Source: Spirochaetota bacterium
GTDB lineage: Bacteria; Spirochaetota; Spirochaetia; DSM-27196; PWMO01
DNA: 18,028 nt
Direction: 5' to 3'
Assembly: GCA_009908735.1 (NCBI GenBank)
Contig: JAAAOR010000152.1
Span: 1 to 18,028, forward strand
The notes under the pieces are model-generated. The model was not told the DNA's origin. It did no database searches and saw only the letters and a list, made by a program, of their open reading frames with translations. Shown here piece by piece: positions 1 to 6,992 of the stretch. Position 1 is the first letter of the stretch; each line of letters begins with the position of its first letter. The position numbers were made by a program, and so were the translations under genes.

Positions 1-446
1 CCGGAGTCGTGACCCGGCGCACCGCTTCCCCACCTCTCTGCGGCTTCGGTGAGTGCCGCGTCGAGCCACTCGGGGATCGACGCGGCTCGGCGGGCTACGG
101 GGTCGAAACCGACGAGGGTGGTCTCCGCGGTGGCGTATGTGACACCGGCGCGGTCGCTGATCACGTAGTCCACGATGAAGCTCGCGCGGCGCATCTCGCG
201 AACAGTCATCGTGACGAAGAGATCCACCCCATACTCGATGGGCAACTTGTAGCTGCAGGCTGCGTGGGCCACTACGAACACGGTCTCCTCGCCCATCTCC
301 GAGCGAAAGTACGGGCCGATAAGCTTGATCCGCGCCTCCTCGAGGTAGGTGAAGAAGACGGCGTTATTGACGTGTCGGTAGGCGTCGAGATCGCTGAAAC
401 GGATCGAGATGGGGACGGTTACGGATGGATAGGGTGGCCGGGGCAT
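1..446 (-). CDS. Acyl-CoA thioesterase, hotdog fold (YbgC/FadM-like), 3' end outside window
   Basis: Reading leftward from the ATG at 446-444 gives about 148 residues with no stop before the window edge, so the C-terminus is missing. Residues 16-28 read RFSDLDAYRHVNN, the helix-start motif of 4HBT-type thioesterases, with acidic residues D19 and D21 and the following H-V-N-N; it continues FFTYLEEAR around residue 37. Family knowledge: such enzymes hydrolyse acyl-CoA thioesters in the cytoplasm; the acyl chain cannot be told from sequence. An AAGGAG ribosome site lies at about 457-462 on the complementary strand, 10 bases before the ATG. It is divergently arranged with the phosphoesterase at 590. 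Family assignment is strong; substrate unknown. Confidence 0.88.
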   Translation of the reverse strand, partial: MPRPPYPSVTVPISIRFSDLDAYRHVNNAVFFTYLEEARIKLIGPYFRSEMGEETVFVVAHAACSYKLPIEYGVDLFVTMTVREMRRASFIVDYVISDRAGVTYATAETTLVGFDPVARRAASIPEWLDAALTEAAERWGSGAPGHDS

Positions 447-505
447 GGTTCTGGAGCTCCTTTCCGAGCTGACGTTGCGACACAGCCTCCGCTGCGCGTG
501 CCCAC

Positions 506-535
506 AGGGTAGCGTTTTTCCGCGGCCGACGGCAA
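506..535 (-). promoter_or_regulatory. Possible sigma70 promoter for the thioesterase gene
   Basis: On the minus strand TTGCCG (535-530) and TACCCT (511-506) are separated by 18 bases. The -10 box is weak (three of six consensus bases). It lies in the 143-base divergent spacer 447-589, in which I saw no convincing promoter for the plus-strand phosphoesterase gene. Confidence 0.35.
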
Positions 536-589
536 CTCTTCATCAAAATCTCACGATCTCGTGCGAAAAAGGGGGCGAGGAGGAATGGT

Positions 590-1975
590 ATGAAACAAAG
601 AATAGCCGCTCGAAGATCGATGGTGGCTCTCGCCGTCTTGGCGTGGGTCATCCTAACACCTCTCACTGTCCAAGCCGAGGGACAGTGGGAGCGCTCGGCA
701 CCCGAGCTCGTCGTGGTGAATATGGCGGATACGCATTCCGCCTACGACGCGTATCCTCGCATCCTTACTGCGGTGGAGCGACTCGCCAACCAGTACAGTG
801 GGCAGAACGTCGTCTTTCTCTTTAACGGCGATCTCTTCGAGCTCGGCAACGCGGCCGCGTTGAAATCGGAAGGCGAAGCGGACTGGGAGTTCCTTTCGCG
901 CCTGCGAGAGTACGGTCCGGTGATTATCAACATCGGAAATCACGAGTTCGATTTTATGACACCCGGGGAGTTCATCGACGCTGCTCGCGAGCACGACCTG
1001 ACGGTTATAGGTAACATCGCCGATGCCGATGGCCGACCTCTCGCGCCCGCCACGACCGATTTATCGGTCGACCACACCGTGGTACGCGTGGTGGGTGTTG
1101 CGACGAACCAGATGAACACCTATCCCGAGCCCTACCGAGAAACCGTCGGGATACCGGATCCGGTTGAGTGGACGCAGAACAACTACGATCGCCTGGTTGC
1201 AGACGCCGACTATTCCATACTCTTGAGCCACGCCGGTCTGGCGGCAGACCGCGAGTTGCTGGCCGGCGTGCCGACATCCACCCTCTTCGCGGTCGGCGGA
1301 CACGATCATCTCGTGCTGAGAGAGGAGGTCGAAGGCGTGACCTATATGCACAACGGCTTTCGCGGCGAACGGTTCAACGTCACGGAGGTGTATCTCGGCG
1401 CGTCGACGCCTCGTCTGGTGTTTCGTCGAGTGCTGAGCGCAAATGTCGCCGAACCCGATGCCCGGATGGCCGACACCATAGAGCGCGTTCGAACCGAGCA
1501 CCTCGACGAGGCCGATACCGCGATCGTGGGCGTCGTGCCCGAAGACATGAGCGTCCTGGAGGCGGCGATGTGGTCGGTAGCAACGGTCCGCGATGCCGTC
1601 GGGGCCGATGCAGCGTTTCTGAACCACACATCCTTCGGCTCCGGCCTGCCCGAGGGTGAGCTCCCGGCCTACCGGTTCGACCAGTTCATGCGCTTCGACA
1701 ATGACGTCATGCGCGCCGAGGTCGATGCCGACACGCTTCGCACAATCCTCGAGCGCAGCAATCAGCATGCGGGCACGCCCGTCGCTGAGCGCACCGGCGA
1801 CTTTCTTTACGCAAGCGAAATCGACGTCGAGGATAGCGCGACATACGAAATTATCACATCCAGCTGGGTGGCACTCGATTTCAATCAACAGCGATACCTG
1901 GGAACCAAAATCGATTTCGAGAAGGTAGAGGACGTGACGACGAAGGGGATTCTCATAGAGGCTATGAGCCGATAG
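590..1975 (+). CDS. Exported 5'-nucleotidase / 2',3'-cyclic phosphodiesterase family metallophosphoesterase (UshA-like)
   Basis: A 461-residue protein. Residues 1-29 form a signal peptide (basic start, hydrophobic core, V-Q-A cleavage-like end), so it should act in the periplasm. The calcineurin-like metal-site motifs are all present in order: D-T-H (D47, H49), G-D-L-F-E (D81), G-N-H-E-F-D (N117, H118), L-S-H-A-G (H214) and G-H-D-H (H238, H240). The C-terminal third, with N-H-T-S-F-G near residue 346, matches the 5'-nucleotidase substrate-binding domain. Family members release phosphate from extracellular nucleotides using two metal ions. A GAGGAGGA ribosome site at 577-584 supports the ATG at 590. 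It is slightly shorter than E. coli UshA (about 550). The exact substrate is uncertain. Confidence 0.92.
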   Translation: MKQRIAARRSMVALAVLAWVILTPLTVQAEGQWERSAPELVVVNMADTHSAYDAYPRILTAVERLANQYSGQNVVFLFNGDLFELGNAAALKSEGEADWEFLSRLREYGPVIINIGNHEFDFMTPGEFIDAAREHDLTVIGNIADADGRPLAPATTDLSVDHTVVRVVGVATNQMNTYPEPYRETVGIPDPVEWTQNNYDRLVADADYSILLSHAGLAADRELLAGVPTSTLFAVGGHDHLVLREEVEGVTYMHNGFRGERFNVTEVYLGASTPRLVFRRVLSANVAEPDARMADTIERVRTEHLDEADTAIVGVVPEDMSVLEAAMWSVATVRDAVGADAAFLNHTSFGSGLPEGELPAYRFDQFMRFDNDVMRAEVDADTLRTILERSNQHAGTPVAERTGDFLYASEIDVEDSATYEIITSSWVALDFNQQRYLGTKIDFEKVEDVTTKGILIEAMSR

Positions 1976-1982
1976 GGCTTGA

Positions 1983-2011
1983 TTGCGAAACGGCTCCTGC
2001 TGAGTTATCTT
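1983..2011 (+). promoter_or_regulatory. Likely sigma70 promoter of the adenylate cyclase gene
   Basis: TTGCGA at 1983-1988 and TATCTT at 2006-2011 are 17 bases apart; each matches four of six consensus positions. The predicted transcript would start near 2018, leaving a leader of about 17 bases that still contains the AGGAG at 2020-2024. The -10 box sits inside the loop of the dyad at 1994-2024. Confidence 0.5.
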
Positions 2012-2024
2012 TGCTCAGCAGGAG
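1994..2024. repeat. Perfect 11-bp inverted repeat over the -10 box and ribosome site of the cyclase gene
   Basis: Left arm CTCCTGCTGAG (1994-2004), nine-base centre (2005-2013), right arm CTCAGCAGGAG (2014-2024), with no mismatch. The centre holds most of the predicted -10 hexamer, and the right arm ends with the AGGAG ribosome site. No T-tract follows, so it does not look like an intrinsic terminator for the upstream phosphoesterase gene. It could be a DNA operator, or, in read-through transcripts, a hairpin hiding the ribosome site. Confidence 0.75.
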
Positions 2025-2034
2025 AAGCCCTACC

Positions 2035-3138
2035 ATGAGCAGCCCGGCACACGCAACGGTAAACCACGAACGCCTCGACGCGGCACTGGCCAACTTCAGA
2101 GAGCATCCTGCCATCGAGAACCTGAGGAACCTCATCGTTGAGTCCTCGCCGGAGGATCTCTTCCACATCGACCCGGGCGCCCTCGCTGCGAGCTGGCAGA
2201 TGGACCGACATGCGGTGCTGGAGGTCATGCTGCGGGCCGTCGGCTTCGGCGTGCTCGACCTGGAGTGGGCATTCCACTGCCCAACCTGCGGCGGGGTCGC
2301 GAAGGAGAGCCTGAAGCTGTCTCATACCCACGAGGAAGAGTTCTGCCCGGTCTGCCGGATCGATTTTCGGAACACGCTCGATGAAAATGTGGAGGTCTTC
2401 TTCTCCGTCAGCGAGTCCGTTCGACCGCTTCCGGCCGAGCTTCGAGAGCGCCACATGCAGAAGATCGTCGACGACATACAGTCCAGCGGACACCACGATT
2501 GGCGGAACGAGACGACGGTGCACGGGGTCGAGGTGCTGAACCACCCCGTGTTCGGCAAGCTCTTCGGCGACGATACCCTGCCGGTGGATCAGAGCCTCGA
2601 GATCAAGTCGGCCACGGTGCTGTTCACCGATATCACCGGTTCCACGGCCATGTACGAGCGCCTCGGTGATGCTCGCGCCTACCGCCTCGTGCGCGATCAC
2701 TTCGACGTTGTCTTCGGCGCGATTGCCAACCGCGGCGGCGTCCCGATCAAGACGATCGGCGACGCGGTCATGGGTGTTTTCACCTCGGAGGCGGATGCCG
2801 TCACGGCGGCCTTCGAGATGACCGATGCGCTCGACCACGCGAACGCCGAGCGCAGCGACGGAAACGACTTGCACCTCAAGGTCGGCCTGCATCGCGGTCC
2901 CGTTATCGTAGTGACGCTGAACAGCCGCCTCGACTACTTCGGACGCACCGTGAACATCGCCGCCCGCGTTGAGTCTCTCTCGAGGTCTCGGGAGATATGT
3001 ATGAGCGACGAAGTCTTTCGAACGCCGGGCGTCACCGAGGCACTCAAGGCCCGGGTAAAGAAGGTCTCCCGGGGCAAGGCCACACTCAAGGGGATCGATG
3101 AGGCGATGACGATTTACCGGGTGCGGGCGCGGCAGTAG
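2035..3138 (+). CDS. Class III adenylate cyclase with N-terminal cysteine-pair module
   Basis: A 367-residue soluble protein making cAMP from ATP. The cyclase domain covers about residues 190-365. Visible catalytic residues: metal-binding D199 (F-T-D-I-T-G-S-T) and D243 (I-G-D-A-V-M-G-V-F), adenine-selecting K239 and D300 (L-D-Y-F-G), and transition-state N307 and R311 (V-N-I-A-A-R). The Lys/Asp pair argues for ATP rather than GTP, and the domain looks fully active. The N-terminal 185 residues contain C-P-T-C (C82, C85) and C-P-V-C (C104, C107), a likely zinc-binding module of unknown input. I chose ATG 2035, which has AGGAG at 2020-2024, over the TTG at 2011, which lies inside the dyad and has no ribosome site. 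There is no transmembrane segment. Confidence 0.9.
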   Translation: MSSPAHATVNHERLDAALANFREHPAIENLRNLIVESSPEDLFHIDPGALAASWQMDRHAVLEVMLRAVGFGVLDLEWAFHCPTCGGVAKESLKLSHTHEEEFCPVCRIDFRNTLDENVEVFFSVSESVRPLPAELRERHMQKIVDDIQSSGHHDWRNETTVHGVEVLNHPVFGKLFGDDTLPVDQSLEIKSATVLFTDITGSTAMYERLGDARAYRLVRDHFDVVFGAIANRGGVPIKTIGDAVMGVFTSEADAVTAAFEMTDALDHANAERSDGNDLHLKVGLHRGPVIVVTLNSRLDYFGRTVNIAARVESLSRSREICMSDEVFRTPGVTEALKARVKKVSRGKATLKGIDEAMTIYRVRARQ

Positions 3139-3152
3139 GCACCGGCACCCCG

Positions 3153-3581
3153 ATGGGCCCCGCACTCTTCCTCGTCCTACTACAGCTCCTGTTCCCAATC
3201 ACCGCGGGCGCCGCGCCGACTGAGACCGTCACCGGCACCGTGGTCGAGGTGCGCGACCGCGACCGCTACGGGCGGCTTGTGGGAATCGTACGGCTCCCCG
3301 ACGGGAAATCGCTCAACGAGGTGCTTGTCGAGGCGGGACTCGCCTGGTGGTATCGGACCTACGCCCCGGACGATGCCGCCCTGCGACGGGCGGAGCAGCA
3401 GGCACGGGACACTCGGGGGGGCCTGTGGAGCCGCGCGGGGCCGGTGCCGCCGTGGGAGTGGCGGCGCGGCAGCCGCGGCGCCGTTTACTCCGGCTCGACC
3501 TCGGCGCGAAACGGCATGCCCTGCTCCCGCGCCAGCTTCATCGTCCTGTCGGCCTTCGACTCGGCTACGTCCTTGGTGTAG
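3153..3581 (+). CDS. Degenerate secreted thermonuclease (SNase-like) protein, probably inactive
   Basis: A 142-residue reading frame. Residues 1-21 look like a signal peptide (A-G-A-A end). From residue 35 it matches the second half of staphylococcal-nuclease-like domains: D-R-Y-G-R (R41, matching SNase Arg87), L-P-D-G-K-S-L-N-E, L-V-E-A-G-L-A-W, and the terminal G-L-W and P-P-W-E-W-R-R. The segment that should precede it, with the D-G-D-T calcium site and the catalytic Arg35/Glu43 equivalents, is absent: T-V-T-G-T-V-V runs straight into V-R-D-R-D-R-Y-G-R. About 50 residues appear to be missing without a frameshift. The last 33 codons overlap the 3' end of clpS in antisense. It starts 14 bases after the cyclase stop and has no clear ribosome site. 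It could be a pseudogene or a non-catalytic binding protein. Confidence 0.6.
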   Translation: MGPALFLVLLQLLFPITAGAAPTETVTGTVVEVRDRDRYGRLVGIVRLPDGKSLNEVLVEAGLAWWYRTYAPDDAALRRAEQQARDTRGGLWSRAGPVPPWEWRRGSRGAVYSGSTSARNGMPCSRASFIVLSAFDSATSLV

Positions 3582-3787
3582 ACGCCTGCAAGCCCTTTCC
3601 CTCGGTGATGTACGTCGAGCATGATCTTGTAGGCTTCCGCCGCGCCCTTCCCGAAGACTTCCATGAGAACCCAGACCACGAAGTCGACGGTCGTGTAGTG
3701 ATCGTTTATGAGGAGCACCTTGTACATTGCCGGATGCTCGGGCTCGGTCCGGCTCCGTGTACGGGTGGTCTCGGCGGTCTTAGCCAT
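3485..3787 (-). CDS. clpS: ATP-dependent Clp protease adaptor ClpS
   Basis: A 100-residue protein. Known role: it binds proteins with N-degron residues and hands them to ClpA-ClpP for destruction in the cytoplasm. The core from residue 21 on is typical: L-I-N-D-H-Y-T-T-V-D-F with the N-degron-binding pair N28/D29, I-M-L-D-V-H-H-R-G-K-G with H60 (E. coli His66), G-V-Y-T-K-D-V-A-E-S-K, and the family C-terminus. Length is normal (E. coli 106). It starts 19 bases after the DUF1667 gene and is probably the last gene of that operon. A G-rich GAGGGG stretch about 13 bases upstream is a weak ribosome site. No clpA follows, unlike the usual clpS-clpA pair. Confidence 0.95.
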   Translation of the reverse strand: MAKTAETTRTRSRTEPEHPAMYKVLLINDHYTTVDFVVWVLMEVFGKGAAEAYKIMLDVHHRGKGLAGVYTKDVAESKADRTMKLAREQGMPFRAEVEPE

Positions 3788-3806
3788 CGGTGCGGCGACC
3801 CCTCGC

Positions 3807-4193
3807 TCACTTTCCGAGCGTGAGCGACGATACCAGATTCACCCCGGTGTCCCGGTAGTTCTCGATGAGCACCGCCCCGCGGTCCACCGGCAGCTTCACC
3901 TCGAGGGCGTAGACCTCGGCGATGAGGTCGTCGATATGCTCTTTGGGCAGCGGCTTGTCGGTGCGCACGGGCAGCCGTGGGACGTCGGGATCGGCAGTGG
4001 CGGCGGTCGCCGTGACAACGCGCTTCGGCGCGAAGTACTCCTCCTGCGCGTACTCCTTGCCGCGCGGGCAGCGGTTACCTTTCACCACAAGCTCATCGCT
4101 CTCATCCTTGAAGAGTTGGAGGTGACAGCCGATGGGGCAGCTTATGCAGATCATCTCGCGAATGGGCTCGCCATAGTCCTTCTTGGCGCTCAT
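3807..4193 (-). CDS. DUF1667 protein, small four-cysteine partner of the flavoprotein pair
   Basis: A 128-residue protein of the DUF1667 family. The cysteines are C16 and C19 (C-I-S-C-P), C23 (I-G-C), and C42 in G-N-R-C-P-R-G; the stretch ends with the family's P-x-R-V-V-T-A-T run near residue 57. The Cys pattern suggests an iron-sulfur or metal site, but no cluster has been shown from the sequence. The family is typically encoded next to GlpA-like and NAD/FAD oxidoreductase genes, as here, so it is probably a third subunit or electron-transfer partner. Its ATG overlaps the stop of the upstream oxidoreductase gene by four bases (4190-4193), indicating translational coupling. Confidence 0.88.
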   Translation of the reverse strand: MSAKKDYGEPIREMICISCPIGCHLQLFKDESDELVVKGNRCPRGKEYAQEEYFAPKRVVTATAATADPDVPRLPVRTDKPLPKEHIDDLIAEVYALEVKLPVDRGAVLIENYRDTGVNLVSSLTLGK

Positions 4194-5446
4194 CGGATGT
4201 TCACCTCCAGCACGGAGTCATCGGTAAACCTGACGTCCTCGATGTCTTTCTTCTTCAACTTCACGCTGAGCATTTCCGAGGGTTGCACGTGCGTCTTGCG
4301 GGTCTTCTTGATGACATTGTTGTCGAGCTTGATCTCCACCTCCGCGTGGTTCTTTACCACGAGAGAGCGCATGTAGAGCTTGTCGGGCTCCGCAGGATTG
4401 AGGCGGGTCGGAGTGACGTAGCGAACATTCGCGCCCGCCTTGATGCGGACTTCCCGTTTGGGGCGCTGCCCGCGCAGATACTTTGCGACATAGGCGCCGG
4501 TCCGCTTGGCCTCTTCGGAGACGAAGTCAACGAGGTCGTGCACGTGGAGCACGTTTCCGCAGGCAAATATCCCGGGAACGTTGCTCATCATCGTCGAATC
4601 CACCAATGCCCCACCCGTCTGAGCATTTAGCTCGACGCCGGCGGCCTTGGAAAGCTCGTTCTCGGGAACGAGGCCGACCGAGAGCAAGACGGTATCGCAC
4701 TCCACGTGGAAACTCTGATCGGTGTCGGGGATGCCGTCCACGAGCGGCGTCACCTCCACGCGCTCGACGCGGTCATGCCCCTCAATGCTGGAGACTACGT
4801 GGCTGAGGTAGAGCGGAATCTCGAAATCGTTGAGACACTGCACGATGTTTCGCGTCAGGCCCGAGGGATAGGGTTGAATCTCGACGACAGCGTGGACTTT
4901 GCTTCCGACCCAGGTCATTCGGCGGGCCATGATGAGGCCGATGTCGCCGGAGCCGATGATGACGACATCCTTGCCCGGAATGTAGCCCTCGATGTTCACC
5001 AGGCGCTGCGCGAGACCGGCCGTATACACGCCGGCCGGGCGGGTGCCTGGAATCCGAATATTGCCTCGGTTGCGCTCGCGGCAACCCATGGCCAGTATAA
5101 CCGCACGGCTCGTCAGCCGCATCACCCCGTTTTCCGGCGAGTAGCAGTAGCTCTCGTGGCCTTCGTCTGAGGGGGTGAGCGCCATCACCGTGGTGCGCAG
5201 GTAGACGTCGACCTCCTCATCACGCACCTTCTGAATAAACTCGTCGGCGTACTCGGGCCCCGTGAACTCCTTCTTGAACTCCTGGAGGCCGAATCCGTTA
5301 TGAATGCACTGCAGCAGAATGCCGCCGAGATGCGCCTCGCGCTCCACCACGGCGCAGCTAAAACCCTGTTCGTGCACGCTGAGCGCGGCCGACATACCGG
5401 CGCCGCCCCCGCCTATCACTACAACGTCGTATTCGAGCTCTTTCAT
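4190..5446 (-). CDS. NAD(P)/FAD-dependent pyridine-nucleotide-disulfide-type oxidoreductase
   Basis: A 418-residue flavoprotein. An FAD Rossmann motif is at the N-terminus (V-V-V-I-G-G-G-G-A-G, glycines 12, 14 and 17). A second, NAD-type motif, V-V-I-I-G-S-G-D-I-G, lies at 161-170. The closing FAD contact is G-I-F-A-C-G-N near residue 300. C-I-H-N-G-F-G at 47-53 and M-G-C-R-E-R at 120-125 are characteristic of the subgroup that travels with GlpA-like dehydrogenases. It has no classical C-x4-C redox disulfide. Probable role: taking electrons from the dehydrogenase subunit and passing them to or from NAD(P). It overlaps both neighbours by four bases, so the three proteins are likely made in step and may form a complex. 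Confidence 0.88.
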   Translation of the reverse strand: MKELEYDVVVIGGGGAGMSAALSVHEQGFSCAVVEREAHLGGILLQCIHNGFGLQEFKKEFTGPEYADEFIQKVRDEEVDVYLRTTVMALTPSDEGHESYCYSPENGVMRLTSRAVILAMGCRERNRGNIRIPGTRPAGVYTAGLAQRLVNIEGYIPGKDVVIIGSGDIGLIMARRMTWVGSKVHAVVEIQPYPSGLTRNIVQCLNDFEIPLYLSHVVSSIEGHDRVERVEVTPLVDGIPDTDQSFHVECDTVLLSVGLVPENELSKAAGVELNAQTGGALVDSTMMSNVPGIFACGNVLHVHDLVDFVSEEAKRTGAYVAKYLRGQRPKREVRIKAGANVRYVTPTRLNPAEPDKLYMRSLVVKNHAEVEIKLDNNVIKKTRKTHVQPSEMLSVKLKKKDIEDVRFTDDSVLEVNIR

Positions 5447-6873
5447 AGCGTCCCCATCAGCAGCTCGCTACCCGCGCCGCGCTTGGTTATCTGTTCATGC
5501 GACAGGCCGGTCTCTCTCATGATGATCTTCATGACCTTGTAGGAGCAGAATCCTCCCTGGCATCGGCCCATGCCGGCGCGGGTGAAGTACTTCACACCGT
5601 CCAAGGTGGTGTGGCCGCGGCGAATGGCCTCGATGATTTCGGCCTCGGAGATCTCCTCGCAGCGGCAGACCACGTTGCCGTATTCGGGGCGCTGCTGCAC
5701 GAGCTGATCGGCATCGAAGGGTCCGGCATCTCGAATACGCGGCACTTTGCTCACGAACGGGTCCCAGTCCGACTTCTCGGTAAGCGTGGCGCCGGCCTTC
5801 TTGAGGAGGTTCTTCACGTACTCACCGACAGCCGGCGAGGCGGTGAGCCCCGGCGACTGAATGCCGGCCACCTGTATGAAATTGGGCGCCTCGTTGGAGA
5901 CATCGATGTAGAAGTCCCCGGATTTCATGGTCGGCCGAAGGCCCGCAAAGGAGGTAATCACGTCGTTTTGGGAGACCACGGGCATCATCTTGCGTGCGGC
6001 GTCGAAGATGTGATCGAGTTCCTCGGCGGAGGTTGCCACATCCTCTTTGTCGTCGATCTCCTGAGCGGTCGGGCCTATCAGCACCGTACCCTCGGCGGTG
6101 GGGATGACGAGCATACCCTTGGATTTCTTGGTCGGCACGGGGAAGAGCACCTTTTCCGGCGATGCCTTTGTCTGCCGGTCGAGGAGATAGTACTCGCCTT
6201 TTCGCGGCTGAATATCGAACTGCTCGGCACCGAAGATCGCAGACACTCGGTCGGCGTAGAGGCCGGCGGCATTTATCACGTAGTCGGCCTCGATGCTCCG
6301 CCCGTCTGCGGCGTGGATGCGATAACCGGTAGAGAGGGGCTCGGCTTTTGACACCTCGAATTCGGTCATGAGCTCCACCCCATTCTTCTGTGCCGACTCT
6401 ACCATGGAAAAGGCGAATCGGTAGGGCTCGAGGATGCCGCCGGAGGGCGCGTGAAGTCCGCCGACGGTGTCGGGGTTGAGCTGGGGCTCGAGCTCGAACA
6501 TCCGATCCCGAGAGCAGAGCTCAATGCCGATCGCACCGTTCTCCTGTCCCTGGGAATAGAGATGATCGATGTACTTCATGTCCTCGCTTTTCAATGCGAC
6601 GACGAGGATGCCGGAACGCTTAAAGGGAAAATCTAGCTCGCGGGCCAGGCGATCGAACATCACATTGCCCTGAATCTCGAGCCTGGCCTTGAGGTGTTTC
6701 GTACTATGGTGAAACCCGCCGTGCACGATCCCGGAGTTGGCTTTGGAGACACCGAACGAGACGTCGGCCTCCTTTTCGAGCAGCACGGTATCGATCTGGT
6801 AGGCGGAGAGATTCCGCGCGATCGAGGCACCACTGACACCGGCACCGATGACGGCAACGTCAACGTGTTGCAT
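5443..6873 (-). CDS. GlpA-like FAD-dependent dehydrogenase with C-terminal [2Fe-2S] domain (glycerol-3-phosphate dehydrogenase type)
   Basis: A 476-residue protein. The DAO-type FAD domain starts with V-I-G-A-G-V-S-G (glycines 10, 12 and 15) and contains S-K-A-N-S-G-I-V-H-G-G-F near residues 43-54, typical of anaerobic glycerol-3-phosphate and 2-hydroxyglutarate dehydrogenase relatives. The C-terminal BFD-like domain has C403, C405, C438 and C443, the spacing expected for a [2Fe-2S] cluster. Likely reaction: oxidation of glycerol-3-phosphate or another 2-hydroxy acid or polyol phosphate, with electrons passed to the two downstream proteins. AGGAGC at 6886-6881 sits seven bases before the ATG. 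It is first in the operon behind the promoter at 6905-6933. No glycerol kinase or facilitator is nearby, so the substrate is inferred only. Confidence 0.87.
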   Translation of the reverse strand: MQHVDVAVIGAGVSGASIARNLSAYQIDTVLLEKEADVSFGVSKANSGIVHGGFHHSTKHLKARLEIQGNVMFDRLARELDFPFKRSGILVVALKSEDMKYIDHLYSQGQENGAIGIELCSRDRMFELEPQLNPDTVGGLHAPSGGILEPYRFAFSMVESAQKNGVELMTEFEVSKAEPLSTGYRIHAADGRSIEADYVINAAGLYADRVSAIFGAEQFDIQPRKGEYYLLDRQTKASPEKVLFPVPTKKSKGMLVIPTAEGTVLIGPTAQEIDDKEDVATSAEELDHIFDAARKMMPVVSQNDVITSFAGLRPTMKSGDFYIDVSNEAPNFIQVAGIQSPGLTASPAVGEYVKNLLKKAGATLTEKSDWDPFVSKVPRIRDAGPFDADQLVQQRPEYGNVVCRCEEISEAEIIEAIRRGHTTLDGVKYFTRAGMGRCQGGFCSYKVMKIIMRETGLSHEQITKRGAGSELLMGTL

Positions 6874-6904
6874 GTAAAGAGCTCCTAAACGGGAGGTTTC
6901 TAAA

Positions 6905-6933
6905 AGAGTAGCATTGATCGGGCCGCTTGTCGA
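6905..6933 (-). promoter_or_regulatory. Predicted sigma70 promoter of the flavoprotein operon
   Basis: On the minus strand TCGACA (6933-6928, five of six consensus bases) and TACTCT (6910-6905, three of six) are separated by exactly 17 bases. Transcription would begin near 6897, giving a leader of about 24 bases that contains the AGGAGC ribosome site. The element lies between the divergent operon and the small membrane-protein gene. Confidence 0.5.
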
Positions 6934-6992
6934 CTTCTCGCCTGTCGATGTGCCGGTTGCCGCCCGGGCTTCGGGTTATCTATTTTGGGCGA

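Noticed and set aside
9..512. A 167-codon plus-strand frame at the left edge
   Set aside because: It is antisense to the hotdog thioesterase, whose D-x-D and H-V-N-N motif and ribosome site are on the minus strand.
1061..1888. A 275-codon minus-strand frame opposite the phosphoesterase
   Set aside because: It lies entirely inside a gene with intact metal-site motifs and has no domain of its own.
1994..2024. The dyad as an intrinsic terminator of the phosphoesterase gene
   Set aside because: No T-run follows on either side; it sits on a promoter and ribosome site, so a regulatory role fits better.
2014..2034. TTG start at 2011 for the adenylate cyclase
   Set aside because: The extra eight residues come from the dyad and ribosome site themselves; ATG 2035 has AGGAG at a suitable distance.
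2005..3198. A 397-codon open frame on the minus strand opposite the adenylate cyclase
   Set aside because: The opposite strand has every catalytic motif of a class III cyclase; the antisense frame has no domain and reflects codon bias in GC-rich DNA.
5497..6351. A 284-codon plus-strand frame opposite the GlpA-like gene
   Set aside because: It is antisense to a clear FAD/[2Fe-2S] protein, with a composition typical of shadow frames.
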